NCBI GenBank assembly: GCA_002401775.2
Contig: NVUB02000052.1
Span: 1 to 46,364, forward strand
Reading direction: 5' to 3'
Length of the DNA: 46,364 nt
Origin: Ectothiorhodospiraceae bacterium
GTDB taxonomy: Bacteria > Pseudomonadota > Gammaproteobacteria > SZUA-152
A program made the translations under genes and the position numbers. The first letter of the stretch is position 1. Each line of letters starts with the position of its first letter. Of this stretch, positions 22,932 through 32,757 are shown in pieces. Under the pieces are notes generated by a model. It had not been told where the DNA came from, made no database searches, and worked only from the letters and a program-made list of their open reading frames with translations.

Positions 22932-24932
22932 ATGAGCAAAGAAACATCAATATCGTTGGCAGGTCGCTACTCACTTCGAAAAAAGGTCAATGTAACGGTC
23001 GGTATTGTTTTTTTAATCATGTTGATTCTGGTAACAACGGTTGCCGTCATACATGAGCGTGATCGGTTGATGGAATTGGCAGAATATCAGGTCAAGGAAA
23101 TGACCACACTGTATTTTGACAGTTTAAACACCATGATGCTGACGGGCACTATGGATCAACGCGCCATCCTGCGGAATAAAATGCTGGCACGAAAGCAAAT
23201 ACTTGAAGCTCGCGTCATCCGTGGTGAGCCTGTGAAAGCACAGTTTGGCCCTGGCTTTCCTGATGAGGCGCCGCTGGATGATCTTGATAATCAAGCGTTA
23301 TCGGGTGAACACATTACGCGCATCGTAGAGCGGGGTGGTCAACGTATGATGATCGTAATTACCCCCTTTAAAGCCACTGAAAATACGCGTGGTGTTAACT
23401 GTTTACGATGCCATAACGTGCCTTCCGGAGCTGTCAATGGCGCTATTCGTATTGGCTATTCTCTCTCGGAAATAGATAAGGCGGTTAATAATGAGTTCTG
23501 GTTGACCTTATGGTTTAACCTAGGGTTTTTCTCTTTGGGTCTGGTGTTAATTAATGTGTTAATTAAATCCTGGATAGTCGAACCATTAGCAAATTTGAAC
23601 GAGGTCCTGGTACAACGTGCCAATGGTGATACAAAGATTCGTGCCGTTGTTGATCGCAAAGATGAAATCGGAAACTTGTCTGAAGCCTTTAATATGATGG
23701 CTGAAAATGTAAACGCGGCGAGTGAAAGGGAGTATCGGGTAGCAGAAGAGCTCAGACACAAGGTCGACCATCTATTAGCCGTCGTTAATCGTGTCACTGA
23801 TGGTAATTTTGACGTGACCATTGACATGGAAAAGGGCACTGGTGCCATTGAGGAGCTAGCCGAAAGTCTGCAAATCATGATCACTTACATTTCAACCTCG
23901 ACTGAACAAAAAAGAGAAACGGTGGAAAGTCTCGAGAAAAAGGTCGAGGAAATATTACGTGTTGTGTCCTTAACTTCAGAGGGAGATTTAACCGGTATTA
24001 TTGATATCGATGGTAACGATACTATTGATGATCTTGCCTCTGGGGTTCAATCAATGTTGGCGAGGTTGAATTCACTCGTTGCCCAGGTTCAACATTCCGG
24101 TATTCAGGTCACTTCGTCAGCGACAGAAATAGCCGCGACCGCAAAACAACAAGAAGCAACGATTGCAGAACAGGCGGCAACCACCAATGAAATTGCTGCG
24201 ACCGCGACGGAGATAGCCGCCACGACCAAAGAACTCACCAACACCATGGATGAAGTGGCTGAGGTGGCAGATCGTACACGGCTTTCGGCAGCCAAGGGAC
24301 ATGAAGACCTGGGGCGCATGGAATCGACCATGCAGCAAATTGTTGAAGCGTCGATTTCCATTGCCACCAAGTTTGAAATCGTTAATGAAAAAGCCCGCAA
24401 CATCAATAGCGTGGTGACCACGATTACCAAAGTGGCGGATCAAACCAATTTATTGTCACTGAATGCCGCCATTGAAGCTGAAAAGGCCGGTGAATATGGG
24501 CTTGGTTTCTCCGTCGTCGCTACAGAGATACGACGATTAGCGGACCAGTCTGCGGTGGCTACATTGGATATTGAAAAAATGGTGAAGGAAATGCAATCTG
24601 CAGTGTCGTCCGGGGTATTGAGTATGGAGAAATTTACGGATCAAGTGCGCAGTAGTGCTGAAGATATACAACAGGTGTCATCACATCTTGTGGTTATTAT
24701 TAATGACGTTCAAGAGCTTACGCCTCGATTTGAAAATGTGCAGCAAGGTATGCATTTCCAGGCTCAAGGCGCCCAGCAAATTACCCAGGCTATGGTTCAA
24801 TTGAGTGAATCTGCGCAACAGACCGTTGAATCCATACGCCATTCCACCTCGGCCATTGAATCGTTGAATGGTGCGGCGCAATCTTTGCAAAGCGGGGTTA
24901 CCAAGTTCCGAGTGAGCAAAATAGACAATTAG
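22932..24932 (+). CDS. wspA: WspA-type chemoreceptor with periplasmic haem c
   Basis: The 666-residue receptor opens a full wsp gene order. TM1 is about residues 22-42 and TM2 about 186-208. Between them is a sensor region of about 145 residues with Cys157, Cys160 and His161 (NCLRCH), a c-type haem motif. Comparable haem-c sensor domains are known in Geobacter chemoreceptors. Three HAMP-like segments follow (about 208-265, 275-320, 340-385), then the signalling hairpin with [18 protein letters not shown], a variant I associate with WspA. No C-terminal pentapeptide for CheR docking is present. Pseudomonas WspA is shorter (about 540) and has no haem. A redox potential, NO, CO or oxygen signal is inferred; which one is unknown. 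It is the input of the c-di-GMP pathway made by the six genes after it. Confidence 0.9.
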   Translation: MSKETSISLAGRYSLRKKVNVTVGIVFLIMLILVTTVAVIHERDRLMELAEYQVKEMTTLYFDSLNTMMLTGTMDQRAILRNKMLARKQILEARVIRGEPVKAQFGPGFPDEAPLDDLDNQALSGEHITRIVERGGQRMMIVITPFKATENTRGVNCLRCHNVPSGAVNGAIRIGYSLSEIDKAVNNEFWLTLWFNLGFFSLGLVLINVLIKSWIVEPLANLNEVLVQRANGDTKIRAVVDRKDEIGNLSEAFNMMAENVNAASEREYRVAEELRHKVDHLLAVVNRVTDGNFDVTIDMEKGTGAIEELAESLQIMITYISTSTEQKRETVESLEKKVEEILRVVSLTSEGDLTGIIDIDGNDTIDDLASGVQSMLARLNSLVAQVQHSGIQVTSSATEIAATAKQQEATIAEQAATTNEIAATATEIAATTKELTNTMDEVAEVADRTRLSAAKGHEDLGRMESTMQQIVEASISIATKFEIVNEKARNINSVVTTITKVADQTNLLSLNAAIEAEKAGEYGLGFSVVATEIRRLADQSAVATLDIEKMVKEMQSAVSSGVLSMEKFTDQVRSSAEDIQQVSSHLVVIINDVQELTPRFENVQQGMHFQAQGAQQITQAMVQLSESAQQTVESIRHSTSAIESLNGAAQSLQSGVTKFRVSKIDN

Positions 24933-24941
24933 GATATACCC

Positions 24942-25496
24942 GTGCTGTATTCACAATTTTTTATTGCTGATACCCGTTACGTCATTTCGATTGATCAAAT
25001 TACGGCAATTGTCCCTTATGTCACTTTAAAAGTGATACCGGGGTTGCCGGACTATGCCGCGGGCTTGCTCCATTACCACGGAAAATCGGTTCCCGTGATT
25101 GATTTGTGCCAGTTGTTTATTGGTCGGCCGTGTGGGAAAAAATTGAGCACACGAATAATTCTGGTCACACTATTGACGCAGAAAGATAAACGATTAACCC
25201 TTGGTCTTTTAGTGGAACGCGCAACGGAAACATTTTCTGCTGAGGAGGGTGCATTTGTAGACCCTGGTATGCACAATCCTGAGCTGCCTTTTATCGGCCC
25301 TGTCACCAATGATCTGACGGGAATAATCACTATGATTACTCCCCGAAATATATTTGATAAAATTGATGATGCCTTGTTTACAATAGAAACGTTTACAACA
25401 GAAGAGTTACCGGCACTTGATACAGAAGACGGTGGAACTAAAACGGTAGATGATGACACGCCAGATACTGGAAATATAACGGTCATGGATAAATAA
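24942..25496 (+). CDS. wspB: CheW-type coupling protein WspB
   Basis: A 184-residue CheW-domain protein (about residues 1-140) with the typical FFIADTRYVISIDQITAIVP strand and the LLHYHGKSVPVIDLC turn, plus an acidic, low-complexity tail (about 145-184). CheW proteins link the receptor to the histidine kinase. The start is GTG at 24942, seven bases after AGGA; no ATG is suitably placed. It begins nine bases after the wspA stop and ends three bases before wspC, so the genes are co-transcribed. The assignment as WspB rather than another CheW rests on order and on the distinct second CheW gene at 26860. Confidence 0.9.
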   Translation: MLYSQFFIADTRYVISIDQITAIVPYVTLKVIPGLPDYAAGLLHYHGKSVPVIDLCQLFIGRPCGKKLSTRIILVTLLTQKDKRLTLGLLVERATETFSAEEGAFVDPGMHNPELPFIGPVTNDLTGIITMITPRNIFDKIDDALFTIETFTTEELPALDTEDGGTKTVDDDTPDTGNITVMDK

Positions 25497-25499
25497 AAC

Positions 25500-26819
25500 A
25501 TGGCATTTACAAAAATCAAAAACCTCTTAAAAAAACGTATCGGTTTTCATACCGATACGGTGGGGGAATCCAGTATCGAAAGAGCGATTACCTGTCGCCT
25601 TGACCAGTTGACGATCTCCTCTGAGCAACAATACTTTGCTCTTCTAATGGACAACCCAAAAGAATTTGATGAGCTGGTAGAAGAGGTCGTTGTACCGGAA
25701 ACCTGGTTTTTCAGGAATGTCGCCCCGTTTTATGCTTTACGGGATTATGTCTCCAATATGGGGGCATCCGGAGTGGGTAGAGTCGGGTTGAAACCACTAA
25801 AAGTGTTAAGTCTGCCTTGTTCCACAGGGGAAGAACCATACTCTATTGCGATGGCACTACGTGACGAGGGGCTGGGCGAAGGTGAGTTTTCAATTGATGC
25901 CATGGATATTAGTAAGCGTGCTCTGACGAAGGCGAGACGTGCTATTTATGGGAAACATTCATTTCGTGAGCCAGGGTTGGGTATTCAAGAGAAATACTTT
26001 AAAAAGAGCCGGTCCGGGTACCAGCTGTTGCCTGAAATAAAAGGTCACGTGTCATTCAGTTTAGCCAACGTACTAAGTGATAAGATATGTCCTGTCGCTG
26101 AATATTATGATGTTATTTTTTGTCGGAATTTATTAATTTATTTTTCCCGTGAAACTCAAAAAATAATTCTTAATAAGCTATATACCCTGTTAAAAAAAGG
26201 TGGAGTCATTTTTGTGGGACATGCTGAAGCCGCACAAATCAACAAGAAACATTTCTCTAAGCTCGGTATGCAAAAATCATTTGCATACCGGAAAGACTCA
26301 ATTATTCCAGCGCTGAAATCTAGCGCCGTTGTTAAGCAAAAAAAAGGCACCAATAGTGAGCCCGTAGGGAAGCTGAAAGATATTTACGCGCAGCTGGTAG
26401 AGGTCACAAAGAAAGATCTGGCGCTGTCTGAAAAAATCAAAAATCCCTCAGTAAAGCGAAAATATAACACCGCAAAAAGCAAAGTAACCCGGAAAGGATT
26501 CGGAAAAAATTCGACCTGGCAAAAAGTCGAAAAGTTTATTGAAATTGCTCATTATGATGAAGCTACCATTGCTTGTGAAGCGTTGTTAAAAAATGAGCCA
26601 GAGGACGCCAATGGATATTATTACCTTGGCTTGATTAGCAATCTTCGTGGGAGTACCAATGTCGCAGAATCATTGCTGAAAAAGGCGATTTATTTAGCCC
26701 CTCATCATCAAAAAGCGCTGGGCTTATCGGCACAAATAGCCGAAGTTCGCGGCGATAATGAAAATTCAGAATATTATCGTCGGCGTGAACAAAAAGCACG
26801 TAAAAAAAATAGTGAGTGA
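25500..26819 (+). CDS. wspC: CheR-type methyltransferase with TPR tail, WspC
   Basis: The 439-residue protein has a CheR methyltransferase domain (about 10-265) that methylates receptor glutamates with SAM: PETWFFRNVAPFYALRDY, LPCSTGEEPYSIAMAL and IFCRNLLIYF are visible. A basic linker (about 280-330) leads to a C-terminal TPR-like region (about 335-430; YYLGLISNLRGSTNVAESL, AIYLAPHHQKALGLSAQI). CheR plus TPR is the usual WspC architecture. Its target is presumably WspA, tuning the haem sensor's adaptation. The ATG follows the wspB stop by three bases with no strong ribosome-binding site, so translational coupling is likely. Confidence 0.93.
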   Translation: MAFTKIKNLLKKRIGFHTDTVGESSIERAITCRLDQLTISSEQQYFALLMDNPKEFDELVEEVVVPETWFFRNVAPFYALRDYVSNMGASGVGRVGLKPLKVLSLPCSTGEEPYSIAMALRDEGLGEGEFSIDAMDISKRALTKARRAIYGKHSFREPGLGIQEKYFKKSRSGYQLLPEIKGHVSFSLANVLSDKICPVAEYYDVIFCRNLLIYFSRETQKIILNKLYTLLKKGGVIFVGHAEAAQINKKHFSKLGMQKSFAYRKDSIIPALKSSAVVKQKKGTNSEPVGKLKDIYAQLVEVTKKDLALSEKIKNPSVKRKYNTAKSKVTRKGFGKNSTWQKVEKFIEIAHYDEATIACEALLKNEPEDANGYYYLGLISNLRGSTNVAESLLKKAIYLAPHHQKALGLSAQIAEVRGDNENSEYYRRREQKARKKNSE

Positions 26820-26859
26820 TTAATACCGTTCAATATAAACCGGGTGTGAAAATTCGTTC

Positions 26860-27543
26860 ATGAAAAATAGTTCTCATAAATCAATGGTCAATAAACAATG
26901 CTGGCTTGAAATTGGCGTGTGGAGCAATGTTGATAACAAATGTGAGCGGTTGAGTGAATATATTCATTGTCGCAACTGCCCGGTTTTTTCTGATGAAGGT
27001 CGACGGGTCTTTGAAAAAGCACCTCCGGCGGGTTATTTGTCGGAATGGCGTAAGAAATTAGCGATAACAGCATCATCAGACAGCCATCACGATGTCAGCG
27101 TGATGGTTTTTAGAATAAGCGAGGAATGGTTTTCTCTACCGACGGCCTGTTTGGAAGAAGTTACCGAGCAACGCACCATTCATCGCATACCCCGAAACCG
27201 AAACAAAGAAGTGGAAGGTATTGTTAACATTGCGGGTGAAATCCAAATTTGTTACTCGCTCGAAAATATTCTCGGCATTAAACACGTTAGCCTGGCTGAA
27301 GAAAATATCACCATTATGGGCCGGTTTCTGGTCGTCCTACTGGGTGACAAAAATTATGTCTTTAGCGTTGACCAAGTGAGTGGGTTATGTGGTTACGCTA
27401 TTGATGAGTTACAACCACCCCCTGCTACCCTGGAATTTGAAGGAAGTGGTATGTTGCTGGGGGTTTTAAATAACAGCAATAATAACGTGGCAGTGTTGGA
27501 TATTGCACTGCTTCAACATCGACTGGAGGGAATAAACCTGTGA
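26860..27543 (+). CDS. wspD: CheW-type coupling protein WspD
   Basis: The 227-residue protein starts with a short cysteine-bearing segment (CERLSEYIHCRNCPVFS, about 29-45) that is characteristic of WspD, followed by a CheW domain (about 80-220; VSVMVFRISEEWFSLPT, VNIAGEIQICYSLENIL). The N-terminal cysteines (C14, C29, C38, C41) could bind a metal, which has not been shown. Its stop overlaps the GTG of wspE by three bases. Two different CheW proteins are a hallmark of Wsp systems and likely organise the receptor-kinase array. Confidence 0.92.
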   Translation: MKNSSHKSMVNKQCWLEIGVWSNVDNKCERLSEYIHCRNCPVFSDEGRRVFEKAPPAGYLSEWRKKLAITASSDSHHDVSVMVFRISEEWFSLPTACLEEVTEQRTIHRIPRNRNKEVEGIVNIAGEIQICYSLENILGIKHVSLAEENITIMGRFLVVLLGDKNYVFSVDQVSGLCGYAIDELQPPPATLEFEGSGMLLGVLNNSNNNVAVLDIALLQHRLEGINL

Positions 27544-29801
27544 GTCCAACCTCGGGTGGCCTGGGTGATATGTCGATGTTCGACCTGTTTCGTATGGAGG
27601 TTGAATCTCAAACAGCCACGCTGGCTGCAGAGCTTCTGAATTTAGAGGAAGACCCAAATGCTGCAAGTACACTTGAAGCATTAATGAGAGCCGCTCATTC
27701 ATTGAAAGGGGCGGCTCGTATGGTCTCGGTTGAGCCTGTGGTGAAAATTTCTCACGTCATGGAAGATGTTTTTGTGGCCGCACAAAAACATGAATTATCC
27801 TTGTCCAGTAATGATATCGATGTATTATTGGCCGCAGTAGATATGGTTATTGTAGTTTCCAACGTCCCTGAGTCAGAAATTTCGACGTGGGACGAAAGCA
27901 ATAACCAACGGATTGTTGCTGTCTGTGAATCATTGAGCGCGGTCCTTAAAGGTGACACTAAACCGGCCCCTCCACCAACAGATCAAGCAGCGGTTGCCTC
28001 AGCTTTTGAGAGCGAAACTGAGCCGCCAGTGTCTGCTCCAACAAGCGTACAAGCGGGTGATGACCGGTCATTGCGCATCAGTGCTGAAAAAATGTCACGC
28101 ATATTGGGCATGGCAGGTGAGTTACTGGTTGAATCCAAAGCGGGCAGCCGATTTAAAAATTCGTTGTACAACATCAAGCGACAACAGGATGAACTGGTCA
28201 CGTTATTAGAGGTTTGGCGCGAAATAATGATCGCGAATAACGTCATCGATAACGGTGCGCATAAAGATGTGCTGGTGCGCTTGAATGTATGCCGCCTGTC
28301 GATGAGTGACCATATAAATTTATATGATGATTATGATCGAAAGGGCAGCCACCTCGCCACTAAGCTTTATAACGAGGTGGCGGGAAGCCGAATGCGTCCC
28401 TTTGAAGATGGCACCGCCGGGCTTAAACGTATGGTGCGGGATATTGCGAGGTCTCTCGACAAGGATGTAAAACTCAATATCCACGGCCTGGATTGTGCGG
28501 TTGATAGAGATGTTCTCGACAAAATTAAATCACCCATCAATCATTTGCTTCGGAATGCTGTCGATCATGGGATTGAGTCTACTGAACAACGCGTATCTTA
28601 TGGCAAGCCTACCCAGGCGACCATAAATTTATCGGCATCCCATTCGTCGGGCATGTTGAAAATATCCGTCGCAGATGATGGCGGAGGAATCAATGTTGCC
28701 AACCTCACTAAAAAACTCATCGCCAAAAAATTAATCAGTGACAAAATGGTTAAGGACCTTGAGGATGATGAGTTACTTGAGTTCTTGTTTTTGCCTGATT
28801 TTTCAACTCGCGACGAAGTATCGGAAGTATCTGGCCGGGGGGTTGGCCTCGACGTAGTGCGGGATATGGTGAAAGCACTGGGTGGCTCCGTCAATATTAA
28901 AAATCGCCCAGGCCTCGGTGTAGAATTTATTTTAACGCTCCCCCTCACTTTATCTGTAATTTCTGCGCTATTGGTCGATATTGGTAATGAACCCTATGCA
29001 TTCCCCTTAAATAAGGTTGACCGGATTCTCAATGTTTCTACTGAAGATATTTCAGATATGGAGGGCAGGCAATATATCAGCCTCAACAATAAAAACATTG
29101 GTTTGATTTCCGGAGCACAGGTTCTTGGTTTTGAATCAATGCCAATCGGGGAAGATCGCATTACGGTCGTTATCATCAGTGATCGCTTAGATCAGTATGG
29201 TGTGGTTGTGGATCGCTATATTGATCAACGGCAGTTATCGGTGCATACCCTGGATGATCGTTTAGGCAAAGTGCCTAATGTGAGTTCAGCAGCACTCATG
29301 GAAAATGGTGATCCTCTTTTTATACTGGATGTGGACGACCTGGTACGGGGCATTAACCATATCGTAACAGGAGGACGGCTCGATGAAGCCTATCATTTGG
29401 CTGAGGAACAACTAAAAATTTCACGCAAACGTATTTTGGTGGTAGACGATTCGTTGACAGTACGAGAGGTAGAAAGAGATTTGCTTGAATCTAAAGGTTA
29501 TCTCGTGGATGTTGCCGTGGATGGCATGGATGGTTGGAATGCTGTCAGACGAACACATTATGACTTGATAGTGACAGATGTTGATATGCCCCGTATGGAC
29601 GGCATTGAGTTGGTAAACCTGATCAAACAAGACCTGCACCTTAAATCAATGCCAGTAATGATCGTATCTTACAAGGATCGCGTGGAGGATCGCCGTCGTG
29701 GGCTGGATGCCGGGGCAGATTACTATTTGGCGAAAGGCAGCTTTAATGATGATGCTCTCACTGATGCGGTCGAAGATTTGATTGGTGAGGCTCAGAAATG
29801 A
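27540..29801 (+). CDS. wspE: Hybrid CheA histidine kinase with receiver, WspE
   Basis: The 753-residue kinase has an Hpt domain (phosphorylated His53 in RAAHSLKGAAR), a dimerisation/ATPase region (about 190-490; NHLLRNAVDHGIES, DDGGGIN, SGRGVGLDVV), a CheW-like domain (about 490-615) and a C-terminal receiver (about 628-750; Asp680 in TDVDMPRMDG). The start is a GTG at 27540 that overlaps the wspD stop, with GGAGGG about ten bases upstream. In the Wsp pathway WspE phosphorylates WspR to raise c-di-GMP and WspF to reset the receptor. All catalytic residues I could check are present. Confidence 0.95.
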   Translation: MSPTSGGLGDMSMFDLFRMEVESQTATLAAELLNLEEDPNAASTLEALMRAAHSLKGAARMVSVEPVVKISHVMEDVFVAAQKHELSLSSNDIDVLLAAVDMVIVVSNVPESEISTWDESNNQRIVAVCESLSAVLKGDTKPAPPPTDQAAVASAFESETEPPVSAPTSVQAGDDRSLRISAEKMSRILGMAGELLVESKAGSRFKNSLYNIKRQQDELVTLLEVWREIMIANNVIDNGAHKDVLVRLNVCRLSMSDHINLYDDYDRKGSHLATKLYNEVAGSRMRPFEDGTAGLKRMVRDIARSLDKDVKLNIHGLDCAVDRDVLDKIKSPINHLLRNAVDHGIESTEQRVSYGKPTQATINLSASHSSGMLKISVADDGGGINVANLTKKLIAKKLISDKMVKDLEDDELLEFLFLPDFSTRDEVSEVSGRGVGLDVVRDMVKALGGSVNIKNRPGLGVEFILTLPLTLSVISALLVDIGNEPYAFPLNKVDRILNVSTEDISDMEGRQYISLNNKNIGLISGAQVLGFESMPIGEDRITVVIISDRLDQYGVVVDRYIDQRQLSVHTLDDRLGKVPNVSSAALMENGDPLFILDVDDLVRGINHIVTGGRLDEAYHLAEEQLKISRKRILVVDDSLTVREVERDLLESKGYLVDVAVDGMDGWNAVRRTHYDLIVTDVDMPRMDGIELVNLIKQDLHLKSMPVMIVSYKDRVEDRRRGLDAGADYYLAKGSFNDDALTDAVEDLIGEAQK

Positions 29802-30979
29802 GAATTGCGATTGTCAATGATATGCCAATGGCGCTTGAGGGCTTGCGTCGGGTGGTACAAAGCACCGGGGAACATGAAATTGCCTGGATGGCTTCGGGAG
29901 GGCAAGAAGCCGTAGCCTGTTGTGCTGAGGATCTTCCCGATCTAGTGTTGATGGATATCATTATGCCTGAAATGAACGGGGTTGAGACCACTCGTCAAAT
30001 CATGCGCTCTTCACCATGCCCTATTTTAGTGGTGACGTCATCGGTCCACAGCAATTCTGCGCTGGTTTTTGAAGCCATGGGTAACGGAGCCCTGGACGCG
30101 GTTAATACCCCGGTGCTCATGGGGGAAAGTGCAGGTAGCGCTCAGGAAGCCTTATTGCTTAAAATTTCAATGCTGAATGTTTTGACGAAATCGCGTAGCA
30201 GCGATACCGTTTCCGTGGTTCCTCGTGTTATTAAGGAGCCTATTTGTTTTGAAAGAACGTCTGAAAAAGCTTTGGAAAGCGCTTCGGAAAAATCGACGGA
30301 AAAAGCGGCTGAAAATGCCTGCGCAAGTGATTTTTCGATTGCCGCTGAGCGCTCTGCAAACAAAAAGCCAGCCTTGCAAAGTATTAGCCTTGTTGCCATT
30401 GGCGCTTCTTCGGGAGGGCCTCAGGCACTGGCGACTGTGCTGAAAGGATTACCGGCTGACTATAATTCGGCAATTGTTATTGTCCAACATGTGGATGTAC
30501 AGTTTTCTCAGGGATTAGCGGACTGGCTTAATCAACAAATCACATTACCCGTGCGATTAGCTAAACCTGGCGACCGGCCTCATCCCGGACAAGTGTTATT
30601 AGCGGGGACTGATGATCACCTGGTATTGCAAAGCAATGGAGAATTGAACTACATCAAGGAACCGAAAGACTTTCCTTATCGTCCTTCCGTGGATGTGTTT
30701 TGGAACTCCTTAACGGAACACTGGAATGGGCCGCTAACAGCAGTATTACTCACGGGAATGGGGCGTGATGGGGCAAAGTCAATGTTAGAACTGCGTCGTG
30801 GCGGCGCTTTTACGGTGGCGCAAGATGAAGCGAGCTGTGCAGTATTTGGTATGCCTAAGGCGGCCATCAATCTCAATGCGGCAAAATCCATCTGCGCCAT
30901 TGAAAAAATTTCTGACGTCATTATTCAAAATGGATCTTCTAATATGCTGTCCTGGCCGAATGTAAAAGGTAAGTGTTAA
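29798..30979 (+). CDS. wspF: CheB-type receptor methylesterase WspF
   Basis: The 393-residue protein has a receiver (about 1-125, Asp53 in LVLMDIIMPEMNG), a linker rich in repeated SEKALESASEKSTEK-type residues (about 150-185), and a CheB methylesterase domain (about 195-385) with catalytic Ser204 (GASSGGPQ), a His in IVQHVD and an Asp in TGMGRDGAKSM. It removes methyl groups from WspA and so damps the pathway; loss of WspF in Pseudomonas locks the system on. The ATG overlaps the wspE stop (ATGA). Confidence 0.94.
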   Translation: MRIAIVNDMPMALEGLRRVVQSTGEHEIAWMASGGQEAVACCAEDLPDLVLMDIIMPEMNGVETTRQIMRSSPCPILVVTSSVHSNSALVFEAMGNGALDAVNTPVLMGESAGSAQEALLLKISMLNVLTKSRSSDTVSVVPRVIKEPICFERTSEKALESASEKSTEKAAENACASDFSIAAERSANKKPALQSISLVAIGASSGGPQALATVLKGLPADYNSAIVIVQHVDVQFSQGLADWLNQQITLPVRLAKPGDRPHPGQVLLAGTDDHLVLQSNGELNYIKEPKDFPYRPSVDVFWNSLTEHWNGPLTAVLLTGMGRDGAKSMLELRRGGAFTVAQDEASCAVFGMPKAAINLNAAKSICAIEKISDVIIQNGSSNMLSWPNVKGKC

Positions 30980-31053
30980 GGATGTTACGGTTAAAAGGTA
31001 GGAATGTTAGAACTACCAATGTTGAAGGTACTAATGTTAAGGGTATGTAAGGT

Positions 31054-32079
31054 ATGAGTGAAGAACAACCACAATCAGAAAATACAACACCGGTAAAAAC
31101 GGTTGTTTTATTGGTTGATGATCAGATAATGGTCTCTGAAGGGATACGTCGGATGCTTGTTGATGAGGCTGACATAGATTTCCATTATTGTCAGGACCCT
31201 GGCGAGGCCGTTTCCATGGCGATTGAGTGTCAACCAACCATCATATTGCAAGATTTGATCATGCCAGAGATTGATGGTTACACTTTGTTGAATGCTTATC
31301 GTGAAAATGAACTGACTAAAAATATTCCGGTGATTGTTCTATCAACAAAAGAAGACCCAGAGGATAAGAGCCTGGCATTTGAGCGGGGCGCCAACGACTA
31401 CCTGGTTAAATTACCTAACAAGATAGAATTGGTCGCGCGTATCCGTGCGCACTCGAAAAGTTATTTGACGCAACTGCAACGCGACGAAGCCTTTCAAGCC
31501 TTGCGCGAGTTACAAGTTGAATTGGAAAAAAGCAATATTGAATTGCAAAAACTGAGTAGCCTGGATGGTCTCACGGGTATCGCCAACCGGCGTCGATTTG
31601 ATGAATTTGTTAATATCGAATGCCTTCGTTCCGCACGTGAAAACACTAGTTTGTCGCTCATTCTTATCGATATCGATTTTTTCAAACCCTATAATGATAA
31701 TTATGGACATTTAGCGGGCGATGCGTGCTTGCGTCAGGTAGCTACTGCTCTGGATGAGGTGGTTCATCGTCCAGCGGATCTTGTTGCGCGCTATGGCGGA
31801 GAAGAATTTGTTGTCGTTTTACCGAACACCAACCTTGACGGTGCAGTGCGATTGTCTGAAATATTGTGCCAAAAAATTCGCTCATTGAAATTGCCGCATT
31901 CTCATTCCTCCGTAGCGGACCATGTGACGATAAGTATTGGTGTCACTAACCGGGTGGCGTGTGAAGGCGCCTCACCGGCCGACCTCATTAAACTGGCCGA
32001 TGAGGCGTTATATGATGCAAAAGAATCGGGAAGAGATCGTTACGTCGTATCGAAAGACAAAGGCATGTCTGACTGCTAA
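31054..32079 (+). CDS. wspR: Receiver-GGDEF diguanylate cyclase WspR
   Basis: The 341-residue response regulator makes cyclic di-GMP. It has a receiver (about 15-135, Asp67 in QDLIMPEIDG), a coiled-coil linker (about 145-170, QALRELQVELEKSNIELQKL) and a GGDEF domain (about 175-335) with active-site GGEEF (248-252) and the product-inhibition I-site RPAD (239-242) five residues before it. Pseudomonas WspR has the same GGEEF form. It ends the operon, 74 bp after wspF, where short 'aatgtta' repeats occur in the gap. Output genes responding to c-di-GMP, such as for exopolysaccharide, are not in the window. Confidence 0.95.
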   Translation: MSEEQPQSENTTPVKTVVLLVDDQIMVSEGIRRMLVDEADIDFHYCQDPGEAVSMAIECQPTIILQDLIMPEIDGYTLLNAYRENELTKNIPVIVLSTKEDPEDKSLAFERGANDYLVKLPNKIELVARIRAHSKSYLTQLQRDEAFQALRELQVELEKSNIELQKLSSLDGLTGIANRRRFDEFVNIECLRSARENTSLSLILIDIDFFKPYNDNYGHLAGDACLRQVATALDEVVHRPADLVARYGGEEFVVVLPNTNLDGAVRLSEILCQKIRSLKLPHSHSSVADHVTISIGVTNRVACEGASPADLIKLADEALYDAKESGRDRYVVSKDKGMSDC

Positions 32080-32338
32080 GGAACTGTCACGTAATAACTT
32101 TCTAGATTTGCACCCCGGCTTCTCCCGTTCCTAAGCAATTTTCGCTAAAGCACCGGCGTATAGCACACAGGGCTGAAGGTCGGCTTTGTCGCGTTAACAA
32201 TTAACATCTAACACCTAACGCCAAGATGCACTGGTATTTGTCCTTAAATGTTTCTTTGTGTCCTTTGCCCCTCAGCGCCTTTGCGTTGGGTTATCTTTAT
32301 GTAGTTGTGTAGTTGTGTTGATGCAGCGTGGGAGCATT
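32080..32338. other. Spacer after wspR
   Basis: No gene is seen. A diverged 'cctcagcgcctttgcgttggg' stretch near 32270-32290 recalls the family-B arm. No classic U-tailed terminator is evident for the wsp operon. The family-A repeat and the MITE-like element follow directly. Confidence 0.4.
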
Positions 32339-32433
32339 GTAGGGGTGCCCCTTGTGGGTACCCATGATTTCCGCACACGCTAAATGAATAGGGTCTCCCA
32401 ACCTGGGCAACCACAAGGGATTTGCTCCTACGG
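32339..32433. repeat. ~95-bp palindromic repeat (family A), copy 4
   Basis: gtaggggtgccccttgtggg at the left and ggcaaccacaaggga...gctcctacgg at the right; the interior gtacccatgatttccgcaca matches the reverse complement of 9780-9800. It is followed at 32452-32498 by a near-exact copy of 81-127. Confidence 0.75.
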
Positions 32434-32502
32434 GGTCATTCAATGGGTAATGTAGGGTGTACCCTCTGGGGCATAAAGGCACGTATTTTGTGCCCACGTT
32501 CT

Positions 32503-32691
32503 CTAGGGGGTGTTAACAATCACCGTTCGTGGCGAGATTCTGGCCCTTTTCCGCGCTGGCGGCGTCGCCTAAAGCGCCTACTGTTGGTGCAATTCGTTGC
32601 AATAGAATGACTATTCCGCCTCATTGCGCCTTGCCAGCACGAAAAATGCCTCAGAATCACGCTTACTCAGGTAATTGTTAACGCCCCCTAG
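32503..32691. mobile_element. ~190-bp MITE-like fold-back element
   Basis: Terminal inverted repeats ctagggggtgttaacaat (32503-32520) and attgttaacgccccctag (32674-32691) differ at one position. The interior is itself an imperfect palindrome (gattctgg...cgctggcggcg pairing with cgtgctggcaaggcg). A second copy with about 95 percent identity by eye over 124 bp starts at 46224 and runs off the window. It encodes no transposase. The CTAG ends would suit insertion at TA or CTAG, but target duplications cannot be shown. Confidence 0.78.
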
Positions 32692-32757
32692 TTTCCACGG
32701 TCCTCACTGGGAATAAATGCAAAACGCCTGACGGTATCTGGATGCTTATTCCAGACA

